The notes: generated by a model from the letters alone, not told the origin. A stretch of 64,000 bases of DNA from an uncultured Flavobacteriales bacterium (GCA_946479285.1 CAMLFH010000022.1:6489-70488); one strand, 5' to 3'. Shown: positions 19,211-28,758, numbered from the stretch's first letter. Numbers and translations are program-made.

Positions 19211-20125
19211 ATGAGAAAGATTCGTATCGGTTCGCGCGGAAGTGATTTGGCACTTTGGCAGGCCAATCATGTAAAAACCCAGTTGGAAGCCCTTGGAGCC
19301 GAAGTCAGCATTACTATTATCAAAACACAAGGAGATGAAATTCAGCATTTGAGTTTTGATAAACTGGAAGGGAAAGGCTTTTTTACCAAAGAAATCGAAC
19401 AGGCGCTGCTGCAAGACACCATCGATCTGGCGGTGCATTCTCACAAAGATTTAGAAACAAATCCTCCTCAAGGATTAATTATAGCTGCGGTTTCGGAAAG
19501 AGAAAACCCGGCTGACGTATTACTAATTCACCCGAAAGCATTTGATGAAAATGCATTTTGGAGCCTGAAGAAAGATGCCGTTGTAGGAACTTCCTCTGCG
19601 AGAAGAAAATCGCAATTGGTTGGTTATCGTTCGGATGTTCAGATCAAAGATCTGCGCGGAAATGTACCGACAAGACTCCAGAAATTGGTGGATGGCGAAT
19701 ACGATGCAATTTTACTGGCAAAAGCTGGTTTGGATCGTTTGAAACTTGATTTGAAAGGAATGCATGAAATTGTCCTGGATCCGGAACAATTTATTCCTGC
19801 TCCGGCACAGGGAGTATTGGCTTTGCAGATCAGAGAGAGCGATAACGAATTGTATAATTTCATGCAGGCCATGAACCACGAAGACATTCAGTCTCAAATT
19901 GCGTTGGAAAGAACCGTTTTGAATCGTTTGCAGGGTGGCTGCCAGCTTCCGCTTGGTGCTTACTGTCCGGAAGAAGGTCGTTTGTTGGTGTCTTTTGCCC
20001 ACGAATGGGAACAAGGTGCTCAATGGTTTGAATTTGAAGGTCCGCACGACCTGGATATGGTTGATGTAGTGCTTGAAGCTTTATTAGAGGAAGAAGAAGA
20101 TGAAGATCAAGAGTATCTTTCTTAG
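19211..20125 (+). CDS. hemC: hydroxymethylbilane synthase (porphobilinogen deaminase)
   Basis: HemC joins four porphobilinogen units into hydroxymethylbilane. Seen are IRIGSRGSDLALWQAN at the N-terminus, the HSHKDLE active loop (residues 76-82), GTSSARRKSQL, DLRGNVPTRLQKL, and the dipyrromethane-cofactor Cys C244 in LQGGCQLPLGAYC. The protein has 304 residues and a very acidic C-terminal tail (LLEEEEDEDQEY). Its last 26 bases overlap hemD in another frame, indicating coupled translation. Confidence 0.95.
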   Translation: MRKIRIGSRGSDLALWQANHVKTQLEALGAEVSITIIKTQGDEIQHLSFDKLEGKGFFTKEIEQALLQDTIDLAVHSHKDLETNPPQGLIIAAVSERENPADVLLIHPKAFDENAFWSLKKDAVVGTSSARRKSQLVGYRSDVQIKDLRGNVPTRLQKLVDGEYDAILLAKAGLDRLKLDLKGMHEIVLDPEQFIPAPAQGVLALQIRESDNELYNFMQAMNHEDIQSQIALERTVLNRLQGGCQLPLGAYCPEEGRLLVSFAHEWEQGAQWFEFEGPHDLDMVDVVLEALLEEEEDEDQEYLS

Positions 20126-20774
20126 TTCTGAAAGTGAGTCATCTCTTCCAATCGTTGATTTTTGTCAAAAGAATGACATTCTGATCCTCCGAAAATCGTT
20201 TATTTCCTTTCAGCAGATTCCTTTTGAAGTTCCCGATGGCTGGGAAGTCGTTTTTTTTGCGTCTCCGCGTGCATTCGATTTCTTCATTTCTGAAGATTTT
20301 AGGGTAGGATCGAATCAGCAAATTTCCTGCATTGGTGAGGAGACGCGCAAATACATTGAAGAGAAAGGTTATCCCGTTTCTTTCTTTGGAGAAAACGCGG
20401 GGAACCCAAAGGAAATTGCACGAGAGTTTAAAACCTGGCTCGGAAATCGGACAGCTCTTTTTCCGCAATCGCTTAAATCCAATAAATCCATAGAAACGGA
20501 GCTTCCATCTGCACAGAAGATTCCTTTATTGGTTTACGATACCGTTGCAGATCCCATTCAATTCCTAGTTCCTTTTTCGATTTACGTTTTTACGAGTCCT
20601 TCCAATTACCGAAGTTTTATTTCTGTCAATAAAATTCCGGAAGATGCGAAAGTAATTGCCTGGGGTCATACCACGGCAGAAGCGCTCATGGATGACGATG
20701 CTCCTGTTCACTTTATCCTTGATACATCCACCTATTCCGAACTTTTGGGAATACTGCAAAAAATCATCCGTTAA
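20100..20774 (+). CDS. hemD: uroporphyrinogen-III synthase
   Basis: HemD closes and inverts ring D of hydroxymethylbilane. The 224 residues are weakly conserved, as usual for the family. The pattern fits: an N-terminal strand with SSESESSLPIVDF, the FFASPRAFDFF motif near residue 56, ISCIGEETRKYIEEKGYPV, and YVFTSPSNYRSF and VIAWGHTTAEAL in the second half. Position directly after hemC with a 26-base overlap gives the strongest support. A terminator follows. Confidence 0.88.
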   Translation: MKIKSIFLSSESESSLPIVDFCQKNDILILRKSFISFQQIPFEVPDGWEVVFFASPRAFDFFISEDFRVGSNQQISCIGEETRKYIEEKGYPVSFFGENAGNPKEIAREFKTWLGNRTALFPQSLKSNKSIETELPSAQKIPLLVYDTVADPIQFLVPFSIYVFTSPSNYRSFISVNKIPEDAKVIAWGHTTAEALMDDDAPVHFILDTSTYSELLGILQKIIR

Positions 20775-20789
20775 AAATTAATTTTTTTT

Positions 20790-20820
20790 AACTAAAAAGC
20801 TGATTTTTTGGTTCTTTTTT
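20790..20820 (+). terminator. terminator of hemACD
   Basis: Bases 20790-20798 pair with 20805-20813 (nine pairs, one G-T) around the loop GCTGAT, followed by C and six T. It lies 16 bases after the hemD stop codon. Confidence 0.6.
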
Positions 20821-20925
20821 ATAACTGAACGCTTCAAAACTTCATTACCTTTAATGTAGGTTGTAATAGAGCAACTGAGTGCCAAATTGACAATTCAAAA
20901 AGTAATACTCACTAATTTCTATTCT

Positions 20926-21585
20926 ATGGAAGCTAATAAGGAAAATTATGAATTCCGAGTTTATCCTGATGCAAAATCGCCTAAACTATTCAAATCTCCT
21001 CTGCTAGAGGTATTAACCAAGACAAAACTTTGGATCGTTACTGTGTTGTATAGCACTGTAGCCACTATATGGCTTTGGATTTATATGCACTATTTCCAGG
21101 GAACTGCAATCAACATGATCCTGTTGTTCGTGCTCGGATTTTTTGCATGGACGTTTGGCGAGTATACCCTTCACCGTTTTGTGTATCATAAGCTCTCAGA
21201 TGCGTCTTATGATACGGGAGTGCAATACTTGTTCCACGGAATTCATCATCAATACCCAACTGATGAAGATCGTATTATGTTGCCCCCGATTGCGGGTTTG
21301 ATAATAGCAAGTGCATTTCTGGGAGTTTTTTACCTCCTGATGGGAAGCGCTGCTTTTACTTTCGGTGCGGGATTTTTAATCGGTTACCTGGTTTATATTA
21401 GCATCCACTGGATGGTGCATAGCAAACCGGCACCTGCGCGATTTAATTTTTGGTGGAGACATCACAATATTCACCACTACATGCAGCACGACAGAGCTTT
21501 TGGGGTTTCTACGCCTATTTGGGATATTGTCTTCAGAACAATGCCTGAGAAGGGTCGAAAAACAATCACAATCCTGAAGAAATAG
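20926..21585 (+). CDS. fatty acid hydroxylase / sterol desaturase family membrane enzyme
   Basis: The 219-residue protein (ATG at 20926; a TTG-initiated frame opens 13 codons earlier) has four membrane segments and the di-iron histidine clusters of the family. These are HRFVYHKL, LFHGIHHQYPTDEDR, SIHWMVHS and WWRHHNIHHYMQHDRAFGVS. Homologues of the FA2H type 2-hydroxylate fatty acyl chains of sphingolipids or other lipids, which suits Bacteroidota. It stands between the haem operon and the pigment cluster, and I see no evidence it belongs to either. Confidence 0.85.
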   Translation: MEANKENYEFRVYPDAKSPKLFKSPLLEVLTKTKLWIVTVLYSTVATIWLWIYMHYFQGTAINMILLFVLGFFAWTFGEYTLHRFVYHKLSDASYDTGVQYLFHGIHHQYPTDEDRIMLPPIAGLIIASAFLGVFYLLMGSAAFTFGAGFLIGYLVYISIHWMVHSKPAPARFNFWWRHHNIHHYMQHDRAFGVSTPIWDIVFRTMPEKGRKTITILKK

Positions 21586-21592
21586 ATGTTTT

Positions 21593-21675
21593 TAGCCACA
21601 TAGGAGCATAGAAACATAGATGATTGGTTTTTAGATCATAAGACAACTATGTGACCTATGTATCTATGTGGTTTT
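21593..21675. repeat. imperfect inverted repeat of CACATAG units between convergent genes
   Basis: The left arm contains CCACATAG, CATAG and CATAG. The right arm contains the complement set (CTATGTG, CTATG, CTATGTGG). Folding brings the outer AACCACATAG-like ends together around an AT-rich middle. Located between two convergent stop codons, it may serve as a bidirectional terminator. Its unit structure also fits a dispersed repeat. Confidence 0.55.
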
Positions 21676-22711
21676 ACTTTTGAATCAGGATCAAACTGTG
21701 GCGAATGGCGTCGAAATGATTATAGATCAGGATTCTCTTTGGTTCTGCTGAAGTGCTCTTTTCGACCAGGTGCTTTGCTTTTCCGTTTAACAATTGAACT
21801 GCTAGATAACTGGCAAATGCGCTCACAGTGCGGTATTCACCCACAGATTTTTTGAAATATACGGTTGGTTTATCGCCAAACAGTTTTTCAGCTTCCTCAT
21901 ACCAGCAATCGGTTAAAACATCTCCGTTCTTTCCAAGAAGCAGGCAGTCAATGTCTGAGATCTGTAGGTTTTGTTCGACCAAAAAACTCCCGATAAAATC
22001 AGTAATCTCTTCTTTAGAAAGATGCGTAGACTGTTTGAATGCGCTAAACTTTGCCAGGCTGTTTTCCGGGTTGCTGCTCAGGTAAAATTGAGTAGAACCT
22101 TCTCCGCAGTAGGAACCGTTTGTTTTAGAGTTCAGCAATTCCTCGTTGGAAACCAATTCTTTCTTAAAGCGTTCTCCAAGGCGGTCAATATTGTAATTGT
22201 AATCTGAGATTTCCTCTACTGCGCCAAGTAAAACAGTCTTTTTTTCAGCTTTATGCTCGTCAAAATAAAGCGCTGCATCCAATAAGGCAGATTCAAAAGC
22301 CAATGAACCGTTGACATGCGTCATATTGTAACCCTGATTCTCAGAAAGCAATGCTATTTGTCCGGCTAATGCGTTGGGAGTACTTTGTACAAAGTTTGTT
22401 GGAGTTAAAACGCCTTCGCTGTATTCTACAATTTGGTTCAGGAATTTGATGCAATCTTCCAGGCCTCCATTTGCCGTCCCGAATATAATTCCGTCTGGCT
22501 TTGGATTTCTACCCAAAAGCGGCAAAGAAACACCCATTCCCATGCGAACAGCTTTCCCCATTCTTCTTAACTGGGTACTTGGGATCATATCCTTATAAGA
22601 AGGTTCGATGGCTTTATAGATGTATTCATTCAGTACCTGCCAGTCTCCGTTTTCGAAAGACAGATCATGTGTTTTTTGCGGAGAAATAGCGTAGAGGTCG
22701 GTTATATACAT
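21674..22711 (-). CDS. ketosynthase-like chain-length-factor protein lacking the active Cys
   Basis: From Met at 22711 the 345-residue product resembles the N-terminal ketosynthase fold (TQLRRMGKAVRMGMGVSL, GIIFGTANGGLEDCIKFLN, TPTNFVQSTPNALAGQIALL). Where active ketosynthases have a Cys nucleophile it shows no TACSS motif (NMTHVNGSLAFESALLDAAL). In aryl polyene synthesis such a protein (ApeC type) pairs with an active ketosynthase (ApeO type). The partner is probably the adjacent gene, whose stop codon this gene overlaps by 10 bases. A second such protein lies at 33270-34193. Confidence 0.75.
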   Translation of the reverse strand: MYITDLYAISPQKTHDLSFENGDWQVLNEYIYKAIEPSYKDMIPSTQLRRMGKAVRMGMGVSLPLLGRNPKPDGIIFGTANGGLEDCIKFLNQIVEYSEGVLTPTNFVQSTPNALAGQIALLSENQGYNMTHVNGSLAFESALLDAALYFDEHKAEKKTVLLGAVEEISDYNYNIDRLGERFKKELVSNEELLNSKTNGSYCGEGSTQFYLSSNPENSLAKFSAFKQSTHLSKEEITDFIGSFLVEQNLQISDIDCLLLGKNGDVLTDCWYEEAEKLFGDKPTVYFKKSVGEYRTVSAFASYLAVQLLNGKAKHLVEKSTSAEPKRILIYNHFDAIRHSLILIQK

Positions 22712-23901
22712 GCTGAAAAGATTAAAGAGGTACAATTCCCGCCAAATCCGAAAGAATTGGAAAGGACGTTTTGTATAGCTACTTCCGGTGTATATTTCAA
22801 TGTTGGTTGGAAAGAGAAGTCCGCAATAGGCTCTTCAATCCGCAGACTTGGATATACTTCCTGGTTTTGGATCGAAAGGATGCTGTAGATTGCTTCCAGG
22901 ACTCCTGCTGCTGCCAAAGTGTGCCCGACATATGATTTTGTGGAACTGAAGGGCGGAACGTTCTTAAAAAGCTTAGAGAAAGCAAAAGATTCCGTTAAGT
23001 CGTTATTCGGGGTTCCTGTTCCGTGTGCATTGATGTATTGAATGTCTTCCGGATTCAGATTGGCTCTTTTCAAAGCTAATTCCATAGCCATTCTCGGACC
23101 TCTTGCATCATCGGAAGTTGCGGAAGGGTGGAAGGCATCGTTGCAGATCCCGAAACCTGAAAATGCGGCCTGGATTTTCTTCGGATCCGAAACATCCTGT
23201 TTTCGTTCAAGAACAACGTAAGCTGCGGCTTCACCGAGACTCAATCCTTCCCGATTTGTATCAAAAGGTTTACAAGGCTCCTCGCTTAAAATTCGAAGTG
23301 AATTGAAACCATTTACCGTAAATTTTGCCAGGCAGTCACTGCCACCGGCAATTACGCGGTCTACTTTTCCTGTTTCCAGCAAGCGGGCACCAAGCGCAAT
23401 GGCATTGGCAGAGGAAGAACAAGCGGTATTCACCACATCTGTAATTCCTTTCATGCCGTATAAACGAACAATTTGCAAAGCATGGTCCGAACCTTCGTAA
23501 CTCTTGACATATTCGGACGGTAAACCCTGCATGTTTGCATCATGGTACAGATCATCTGTGTAACACATACCGCCAACCGTACTTGAACTGATAAAAGCAG
23601 TACGTGTAGATGCGATTTCTTCCGCACTCAACTGCGCACTTGCAACAGCCTCCCGGAAAGCTTTGATCGCAATAAGAGTTGTTCGTGTGTAGCCGAGTCC
23701 TTTTCCAAGCCCCAGTTCTTCCAATAATGAAGTATCACTTTGGTCAATTTCTCCAAAGAGCAAGGAATCTGAATAGTGCGACTTGAAATGTTTGGCTTTT
23801 TGGATTCCCGAAATTTCATGCTTCAGAGAGTGAAGGTTCTCAGCAATTGTCAATCCAATTGAACTGATTGCACCCATTCCTGTTACAACAATTTCAGCCA
23901 T
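22702..23901 (-). CDS. beta-ketoacyl-ACP synthase (KAS I/II type)
   Basis: The 399-residue condensing enzyme has a complete Cys-His-His triad: C161 in VNTACSSSANAIALG, H293 in NAHGTGTPNNDL and H327 in KSYVGHTLAAAG. The gatekeeping SNSFGFGGNCTSL is near the C-terminus. It elongates ACP-bound chains with malonyl-ACP. It sits between an ACP and a Cys-less partner, so these three probably form a minimal chain-extending set inside the darA operon. Overlap with the partner gene suggests coupled translation of a heterodimer. Confidence 0.9.
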   Translation of the reverse strand: MAEIVVTGMGAISSIGLTIAENLHSLKHEISGIQKAKHFKSHYSDSLLFGEIDQSDTSLLEELGLGKGLGYTRTTLIAIKAFREAVASAQLSAEEIASTRTAFISSSTVGGMCYTDDLYHDANMQGLPSEYVKSYEGSDHALQIVRLYGMKGITDVVNTACSSSANAIALGARLLETGKVDRVIAGGSDCLAKFTVNGFNSLRILSEEPCKPFDTNREGLSLGEAAAYVVLERKQDVSDPKKIQAAFSGFGICNDAFHPSATSDDARGPRMAMELALKRANLNPEDIQYINAHGTGTPNNDLTESFAFSKLFKNVPPFSSTKSYVGHTLAAAGVLEAIYSILSIQNQEVYPSLRIEEPIADFSFQPTLKYTPEVAIQNVLSNSFGFGGNCTSLIFSACI

Positions 23902-23906
23902 AGCTC

Positions 23907-24176
23907 TTATTTTGTTCTGTTCGCACTAATGTAATCTACTATTGTATTGACATCAACCAAAATTTGTCTACCCTCCGTTGGATTTTTGATTTTAATTCCA
24001 TACTCACGATCTAATAGAACGATCAATTCCACTGAATCGATAGAGTCCAAACCTAGTTCTTCACCGAACAAGGGAACATCATTGTTAATATCTGCGGGAG
24101 TTAAATCCAACAAATTCAAATACTTAATCAAATGTTCTTTGAACTCAACGATTAATTCTTCTCTGTCTGTAGTCAT
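23907..24176 (-). CDS. acyl carrier protein
   Basis: An 89-residue protein with the phosphopantetheine site S45 in LGLDSIDSVELIVLL, and four helices typical of ACP (helix II around LTPADINNDVPLFGEEL). It would carry the growing acyl chain after modification by the PPTase at 55421. It starts 1 base after the ABC permease stop codon and ends 5 bases before the ketosynthase. One of three ACP genes in the cluster. Confidence 0.93.
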   Translation of the reverse strand: MTTDREELIVEFKEHLIKYLNLLDLTPADINNDVPLFGEELGLDSIDSVELIVLLDREYGIKIKNPTEGRQILVDVNTIVDYISANRTK

Positions 24177-24177
24177 A

Positions 24178-25455
24178 TTAAATATAATTTTGAATTCTCA
24201 ACTTTATGAATATCAAGAGTTGACAAATTACCGTGAACAAAAATAAGAAAGTTATAGTACCAATTAATTCACTCCACGCACCATTTTTCAAGAAAAGTGT
24301 ATAATATCCTTCCAAACACCATTTAAGCGGCGAAATATTTCCAATGTTTTGCATGTAATCCGGCATAACGAAATTGGGTACCCAAATTCCTCCGATCGCA
24401 GCAAAAATAATAATAGAAATGGCTCCGAATCCATTGGCCTGTTCTTGGGTTTTTGCGTAAGTGCCGACCAGAACGGCATAAGAAATAGCAGAAATAGCGG
24501 AAAGTAAAGTTACCACCAGGAATGGTAGAAAAGCGTTTGGCATTTGCAATTCCGGTAAGCCAAGATATGGGAAAATGTAGATTCCCATTAGAAATAACAG
24601 CAGCAATTGGGATAAGGCGACAAAAAGATAAACCAGGAATTTGGAGACCAGGGTCAAAGCAAATCCTTTTGGAATAGTTTGAAGTCGCAGGAAACTTCCG
24701 GACAAACGCTCTTTTACAATGTTTCCGCCAAGGGAAATGACCATGAAGAACATGGCAAAAATGGACCAGGCAGGAACATTGTGCTGACTGGAATTAGGAA
24801 TTAACTCAGCGTCATCACTTAAACTTGCATTCGCAATATTCAATTGGGTTTGGCGATTTATAATGGCTTTCCGGATAGCTGGAGGAATGGAATCGTACCC
24901 CATTTCCTGGAACAGTTTTCCAACCATTTCCTCGTTTTCAATCCCGTTTGTGATAGCCTGGATTCCGTTATTGACAGAAATCCGGAAACTTTCCTGAACA
25001 ATCGGATCAAAGTAAATGGAAATTTCCTGTTTCTTCGGACTTACTTTGGGAGCTTTTTCAATTACGCCCATTTGTTCGAGCATCAATTTGGAAATATTGT
25101 CGGCATTGCCTGCAAGCCGCTCACTGAAGTTTGAAGGAATATAGATTCCAAGCATGGCATCTTCATCAATGGTAGTTCGCTTTACCGCGTTTGCAGAGAG
25201 TTTATTGTTTTTCTTGATCTCAAAACTTCCGGAGTTATTCAATGCCTTTACCAGAGAATCACCCAAGGAACCTTGGTCCTGGTTGGAAATGAGAACAGTA
25301 AGCTTGTTTTCGTTGACGATTTGAAAAGCACTGTCTTGAACGATTGTGATGATAAAAACCAAAAGTAATGGCATCAAATACATCAAGAGCAAACCCACTT
25401 TATCATGGATCACCAACAGGATTTCTTTCGTTACGGATGCCTTTAATTTTTTCAT
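24178..25455 (-). CDS. ABC-2 type transporter permease
   Basis: The 425-residue membrane protein has one N-terminal helix (GLLLMYLMPLLLVFIITIVQD), a large extracytoplasmic domain (about 40-215), and then five or six helices (WSIFAMFFMVISLGGNIV, FLVYLFVALSQLLLLFLMG, FLPFLVVTLLSAISAISYAV, AISIIIFAAIGGIWVP). This is the ABC-2/YhgE-like layout of lipid or polyketide exporters. The stop and start codons of the ATPase and permease genes touch at 25455. It probably exports the resorcinol or the finished pigment. Confidence 0.88.
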   Translation of the reverse strand: MKKLKASVTKEILLVIHDKVGLLLMYLMPLLLVFIITIVQDSAFQIVNENKLTVLISNQDQGSLGDSLVKALNNSGSFEIKKNNKLSANAVKRTTIDEDAMLGIYIPSNFSERLAGNADNISKLMLEQMGVIEKAPKVSPKKQEISIYFDPIVQESFRISVNNGIQAITNGIENEEMVGKLFQEMGYDSIPPAIRKAIINRQTQLNIANASLSDDAELIPNSSQHNVPAWSIFAMFFMVISLGGNIVKERLSGSFLRLQTIPKGFALTLVSKFLVYLFVALSQLLLLFLMGIYIFPYLGLPELQMPNAFLPFLVVTLLSAISAISYAVLVGTYAKTQEQANGFGAISIIIFAAIGGIWVPNFVMPDYMQNIGNISPLKWCLEGYYTLFLKNGAWSELIGTITFLFLFTVICQLLIFIKLRIQNYI

Positions 25456-26198
25456 TAATCGCGCAATAGGGTTCCGGTTAGTTTCAAAATGAGTTCTTCC
25501 AGGTTGCTCACAGTATGTTGAGTTAACAAATTAGTGAGTGTTTCACTTGCAATGATCTTTCCGTGATCGATCAAAATGATTTGGTTGCAAAATTCTTCGG
25601 CTTCTTTTAAGTGATGTGAAGTATAAATAATAGTTGTTCCTTGTTTATTCAGCTCGTTCAGCAAACTCATAATAGCGATCTTGCTCTGAACATCCACTCC
25701 AACAGTGGGTTCATCCAGGAATAGAATAGAAGGATTGTGAAGCAGGGAAATAATGAGGTTCAGTCGACGCTTCATTCCTCCGGAAAAAGTGGCTACTTTT
25801 TTGTTTTTTACATGATAAAGTCCCACTTTTTGCAATAAATCGTCTATTCTTTGCTGTAATTCGTCTTTTTTGAGATTGTAGAGATTCCCGAAATAATTCA
25901 AATTTTGTTTGGCAGTGAGTTCCGGGAAGAAAGAAAAATCCTGGGGCACAAAACCCAGTTTACTTCTAATTTCACGGGGCTTTTTTTCTCCGTCCAAATA
26001 GTAAGTAACGGAACCGAGTGTTGGGTCCAGAATGCTGCACATGACCGAAATCAGGGTTGTTTTTCCGGCACCGTTGGGTCCGAAAACTCCTACAATTTCT
26101 CCTTTTGCAATTGTAAAATCAATGTCAACTAAACTTGGTACAGTGCTTTTACCGTAGGATTTATAGACCTTTGAAACATGCAAAAGAGTCTCCTGCAT
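25455..26198 (-). CDS. ABC transporter ATP-binding protein
   Basis: The 247-residue ATPase has Walker A GPNGAGKTTL (residues 40-49), Q-loop FVPQDFSFFPEL, signature FSGGMKRRLNLI, Walker B SILFLDEPTVGVD and the switch His in IIYTSHHLKEAEE. It powers the adjoining ABC-2 permease. The pair lies inside the darA-darB operon, so the cargo is likely a flexirubin intermediate or the pigment, though this is inferred from position. Confidence 0.93.
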   Translation of the reverse strand: MQETLLHVSKVYKSYGKSTVPSLVDIDFTIAKGEIVGVFGPNGAGKTTLISVMCSILDPTLGSVTYYLDGEKKPREIRSKLGFVPQDFSFFPELTAKQNLNYFGNLYNLKKDELQQRIDDLLQKVGLYHVKNKKVATFSGGMKRRLNLIISLLHNPSILFLDEPTVGVDVQSKIAIMSLLNELNKQGTTIIYTSHHLKEAEEFCNQIILIDHGKIIASETLTNLLTQHTVSNLEELILKLTGTLLRD

Positions 26199-26201
26199 CG
26201 T

Positions 26202-27209
26202 TTAGAATTTAATGTTCGCCAACCTTTGGAAAGCTTCCTTTTCAACCGCGCTGATTTCAACTAACAGGTCGGCACAAGCATCAAAGTCTTTCTGTTCGGT
26301 AATCCGGCCTTTATAGATTCCTGACATTTGCAAAGCGCTGTCTCTCCACAAATCACCTGCTTTAGTCATTGTTTCGGAAATCTTAGCTAATTCTTCGTTT
26401 TGCATAATCACAGAAGCCTCTTCCAGGAAAGCGGCATACAAGAAGCGGAATCCACCACCACCGGTACCAATTTCTTCCTGCATTCTAACGATTTGCCCCA
26501 GGTGAAGTCCGGCCTGGCGCGGCCCTAATTTATCTCTCCAACCACGAATTTTTTTGGAAGTATAAACGATTCCCCTCACTCCGGTAATTGGTGCCGGAAT
26601 TTTCAGCATATCTCTGCAGTTGCGCTTGATCCCTTTTGCAATTGCATTTCGAACCTGTTCCTGAGTGATTTTACCAATTTCTACCGGATAATAAATATGT
26701 CCTTTTGGAGCCAATGCACCTTTTGCAAAACGCACGCGCTCTAATTCTTCTGTGCTCAGTGAAGTAGTTATTTCCATTACCGGATCACTCACTAAATACC
26801 GGTCATCTTCTTTTCCAAAAACAATCAGGTTATGAGCGTTGAAGTGAAAGCGGTATTCTTTCGGGAAATAAGGCAGATGGAAAACACCAACCTGGCATCC
26901 GACCTTGATTCCCTGAGCAATTTTCTCGTCTAAGAAACGTGTTGCTTCTTTCGGATCTTTGAACTTTTTACGTTCAACCTTGATGTCCAAAGCTTTGCAG
27001 GTACGTTTGAAAATCGCTCCGGGCATCGTTCGGAATGAAATGGCAGGACCATTATTCACTTTCATGAATGGAATGTGAATGTAGAATAAACCTGAGCCCA
27101 TTCCGAAAGCAAGCGGCTCAGTGATAAAGTCCACCCCATGATGCTGCAATAAGCTCATAGTAACCCCATTTTCACAATGGGCAGTCTGGTGATGAATAAA
27201 TTCTGACAC
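26202..27209 (-). CDS. BtrH N-terminal domain protein (C39-like fold)
   Basis: The 335-residue protein begins with the BtrH_N pattern: an early Cys in TAHCENGVTMSLLQHHG (C12), then FGMGSGLFYIHIPFM, and a later His/Asp region (FHFNAHNLIVFGKEDDRYLVSDPVM). BtrH transfers an acyl group from ACP to butirosin aglycone, and the family resembles papain-type acyltransferases. Residues about 200-335 form a helical region resembling DUF4872. In this operon it could move an ACP-bound chain, for example in ester formation. The role is inferred. Confidence 0.75.
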   Translation of the reverse strand: MSEFIHHQTAHCENGVTMSLLQHHGVDFITEPLAFGMGSGLFYIHIPFMKVNNGPAISFRTMPGAIFKRTCKALDIKVERKKFKDPKEATRFLDEKIAQGIKVGCQVGVFHLPYFPKEYRFHFNAHNLIVFGKEDDRYLVSDPVMEITTSLSTEELERVRFAKGALAPKGHIYYPVEIGKITQEQVRNAIAKGIKRNCRDMLKIPAPITGVRGIVYTSKKIRGWRDKLGPRQAGLHLGQIVRMQEEIGTGGGGFRFLYAAFLEEASVIMQNEELAKISETMTKAGDLWRDSALQMSGIYKGRITEQKDFDACADLLVEISAVEKEAFQRLANIKF

Positions 27210-27607
27210 TAAGCTTTAAATTTTTTGAGTTCGTTAATGGAAATTTCAAATGCATCGGCGTAGCGCTTTAATGTGCTGTCGCTTAATCTTTTGAATGGAT
27301 TTGGTTTCAAATGTCTTTTAATTCGAAACTTCCAGATTCCGGTATAACCTGCAAGAACGGTGAAATCCATCAACTTTGCTTCCATGAAGTAAAGAATGGG
27401 ACTTGCTTCGCCTTTTTTTATTTGTTCACGTGCATCTGCCGTTCTTCGTTCGATTTCCTTCCAGGCCTCATCTAAAGCCACTTTTTTGGCTTCCCAACCG
27501 GTACTAAGTTCCGTATCGTATTGACCGTCTTCGTTCTTCACATAGCAAACTTCTCTTGTAAAATTTTCAAGAGCACTTTTATCCTGCGGAACTTCTGACT
27601 TTTTCAT
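27209..27607 (-). CDS. conserved small protein of flexirubin-type clusters, unknown
   Basis: The 132-residue protein is helical and basic (KVALDEAWKEIERRTADAREQI, IWKFRIKRHLKPNPFKRL) and lacks a signal peptide. No catalytic motif is evident. Its last base overlaps the first base of the BtrH-like gene, and darB lies 1 base upstream, so it is surely in the operon. It may be a partner or helper of the BtrH-like protein; that is a guess from position. Confidence 0.6.
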   Translation of the reverse strand: MKKSEVPQDKSALENFTREVCYVKNEDGQYDTELSTGWEAKKVALDEAWKEIERRTADAREQIKKGEASPILYFMEAKLMDFTVLAGYTGIWKFRIKRHLKPNPFKRLSDSTLKRYADAFEISINELKKFKA

Positions 27608-28756
27608 TTAGCAAACAGTTAAGTAAGCAAATACATAAGAGAATCGGGCACTTTCCGGAACTGCAAGTAAAATAGTATCACCTGCTTTTAGTTTTCCACT
27701 GTTGAATAATTCATCCACCATCAGGTAGATAGACCCTGCACCCACGTTTCCGTGAGTAGCCAGGTTAGAGAACCAGCGTTCTTTTGGAATTTCCATTCCG
27801 TTTTCAGCCAATTGCGCGTAAATCTTGTCTTCGAAGAAATAGCTCGACATATGCGGCAAGAACCACGTTACGTCATCACTCGTTAAATGAGTATCGGAAA
27901 ACTTGGTTTTCAATTTATTGAATCCCAGCTTCACAATATGCTCATCCAATAGCTTCACGTCCTGTTTGATGCTCAGAATCGATTTTTCGATCATATTCTG
28001 AGGTTCGTAGTCCATGTAGCTTTTCAGAGTTCCGTCTTCCATTTTATCGGAAGCCATATACATACATGCTTCAACTTCATTGGCAAACGAAATTCCTTCT
28101 ATCCAATCAATGCGCAATGAAAGGCCTTCCGTACTTTTTTGGTCTTCGAGCATGAATACAGCAGCACCGTCTGACAACATCCAGCGAAGGAAATCTTTGT
28201 CAAATGACAAGTAAGGATTTTCCTCCAACTCCGTTAATTTTTGAATTTCCAATTCAAATTTATCGGAACTCAATACACGGGAAAGTCTTTCCGAACCGGA
28301 AGAAATTGCCTTTTTGCTCATTCCTGACTTGATGGCCATGTAAGCATATTTCATCGCATGCATTCCTGAACAGCAAACGCCTGACGGAGAAACTACTTCG
28401 ATATTCCCGGATTCGGGTAACCAGCCATGAACCATAACGCCATGTGAAGGCATCATTTGATCCGGAGATGAAGTTCCGCAGCTAAGCAAATCAACCTCTT
28501 TGATCTCATTCGGATTCTTTTGAAACAAATTGCGGATGGCCAAAGAAACCATTTCCGAATTGGTATGTGTTGCAGTTCCGTCTTTACGAATTGCGTAATA
28601 GCGGTTCTTGATTCCGTTATTCCGTAAAACGATTCTTCTGGACTTAGAAGCACGGTCGTTAATTAATCCTAAATAATCTTCCATTTCATCATTTGAAACC
28701 GGATTATTGGGTAAAAAAGCTGCCGTACGTGTTATATAAACTTCCTTCAAACTCAT
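27608..28756 (-). CDS. darB: KAS III-like synthase DarB
   Basis: The 382-residue thiolase-fold enzyme has the KAS III nucleophile C129 in SGVCCSGMHAMKYA, a His in TWFLPHMSSYFFED (the HQAN position) and LATHGNVGAGSIYL for the Asn. In dialkylresorcinol synthesis DarB makes or condenses a beta-ketoacyl unit that DarA then joins and aromatises. It is 2 bases from darA, the order expected for this pathway. The residues support an active enzyme. Confidence 0.85.
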   Translation of the reverse strand: MSLKEVYITRTAAFLPNNPVSNDEMEDYLGLINDRASKSRRIVLRNNGIKNRYYAIRKDGTATHTNSEMVSLAIRNLFQKNPNEIKEVDLLSCGTSSPDQMMPSHGVMVHGWLPESGNIEVVSPSGVCCSGMHAMKYAYMAIKSGMSKKAISSGSERLSRVLSSDKFELEIQKLTELEENPYLSFDKDFLRWMLSDGAAVFMLEDQKSTEGLSLRIDWIEGISFANEVEACMYMASDKMEDGTLKSYMDYEPQNMIEKSILSIKQDVKLLDEHIVKLGFNKLKTKFSDTHLTSDDVTWFLPHMSSYFFEDKIYAQLAENGMEIPKERWFSNLATHGNVGAGSIYLMVDELFNSGKLKAGDTILLAVPESARFSYVFAYLTVC

Positions 28757-28758
28757 TC

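Noticed and set aside
18926..19444. 172-codon leftward frame across hemA and hemC
   Set aside because: Shadow of two well-conserved genes on the other strand.
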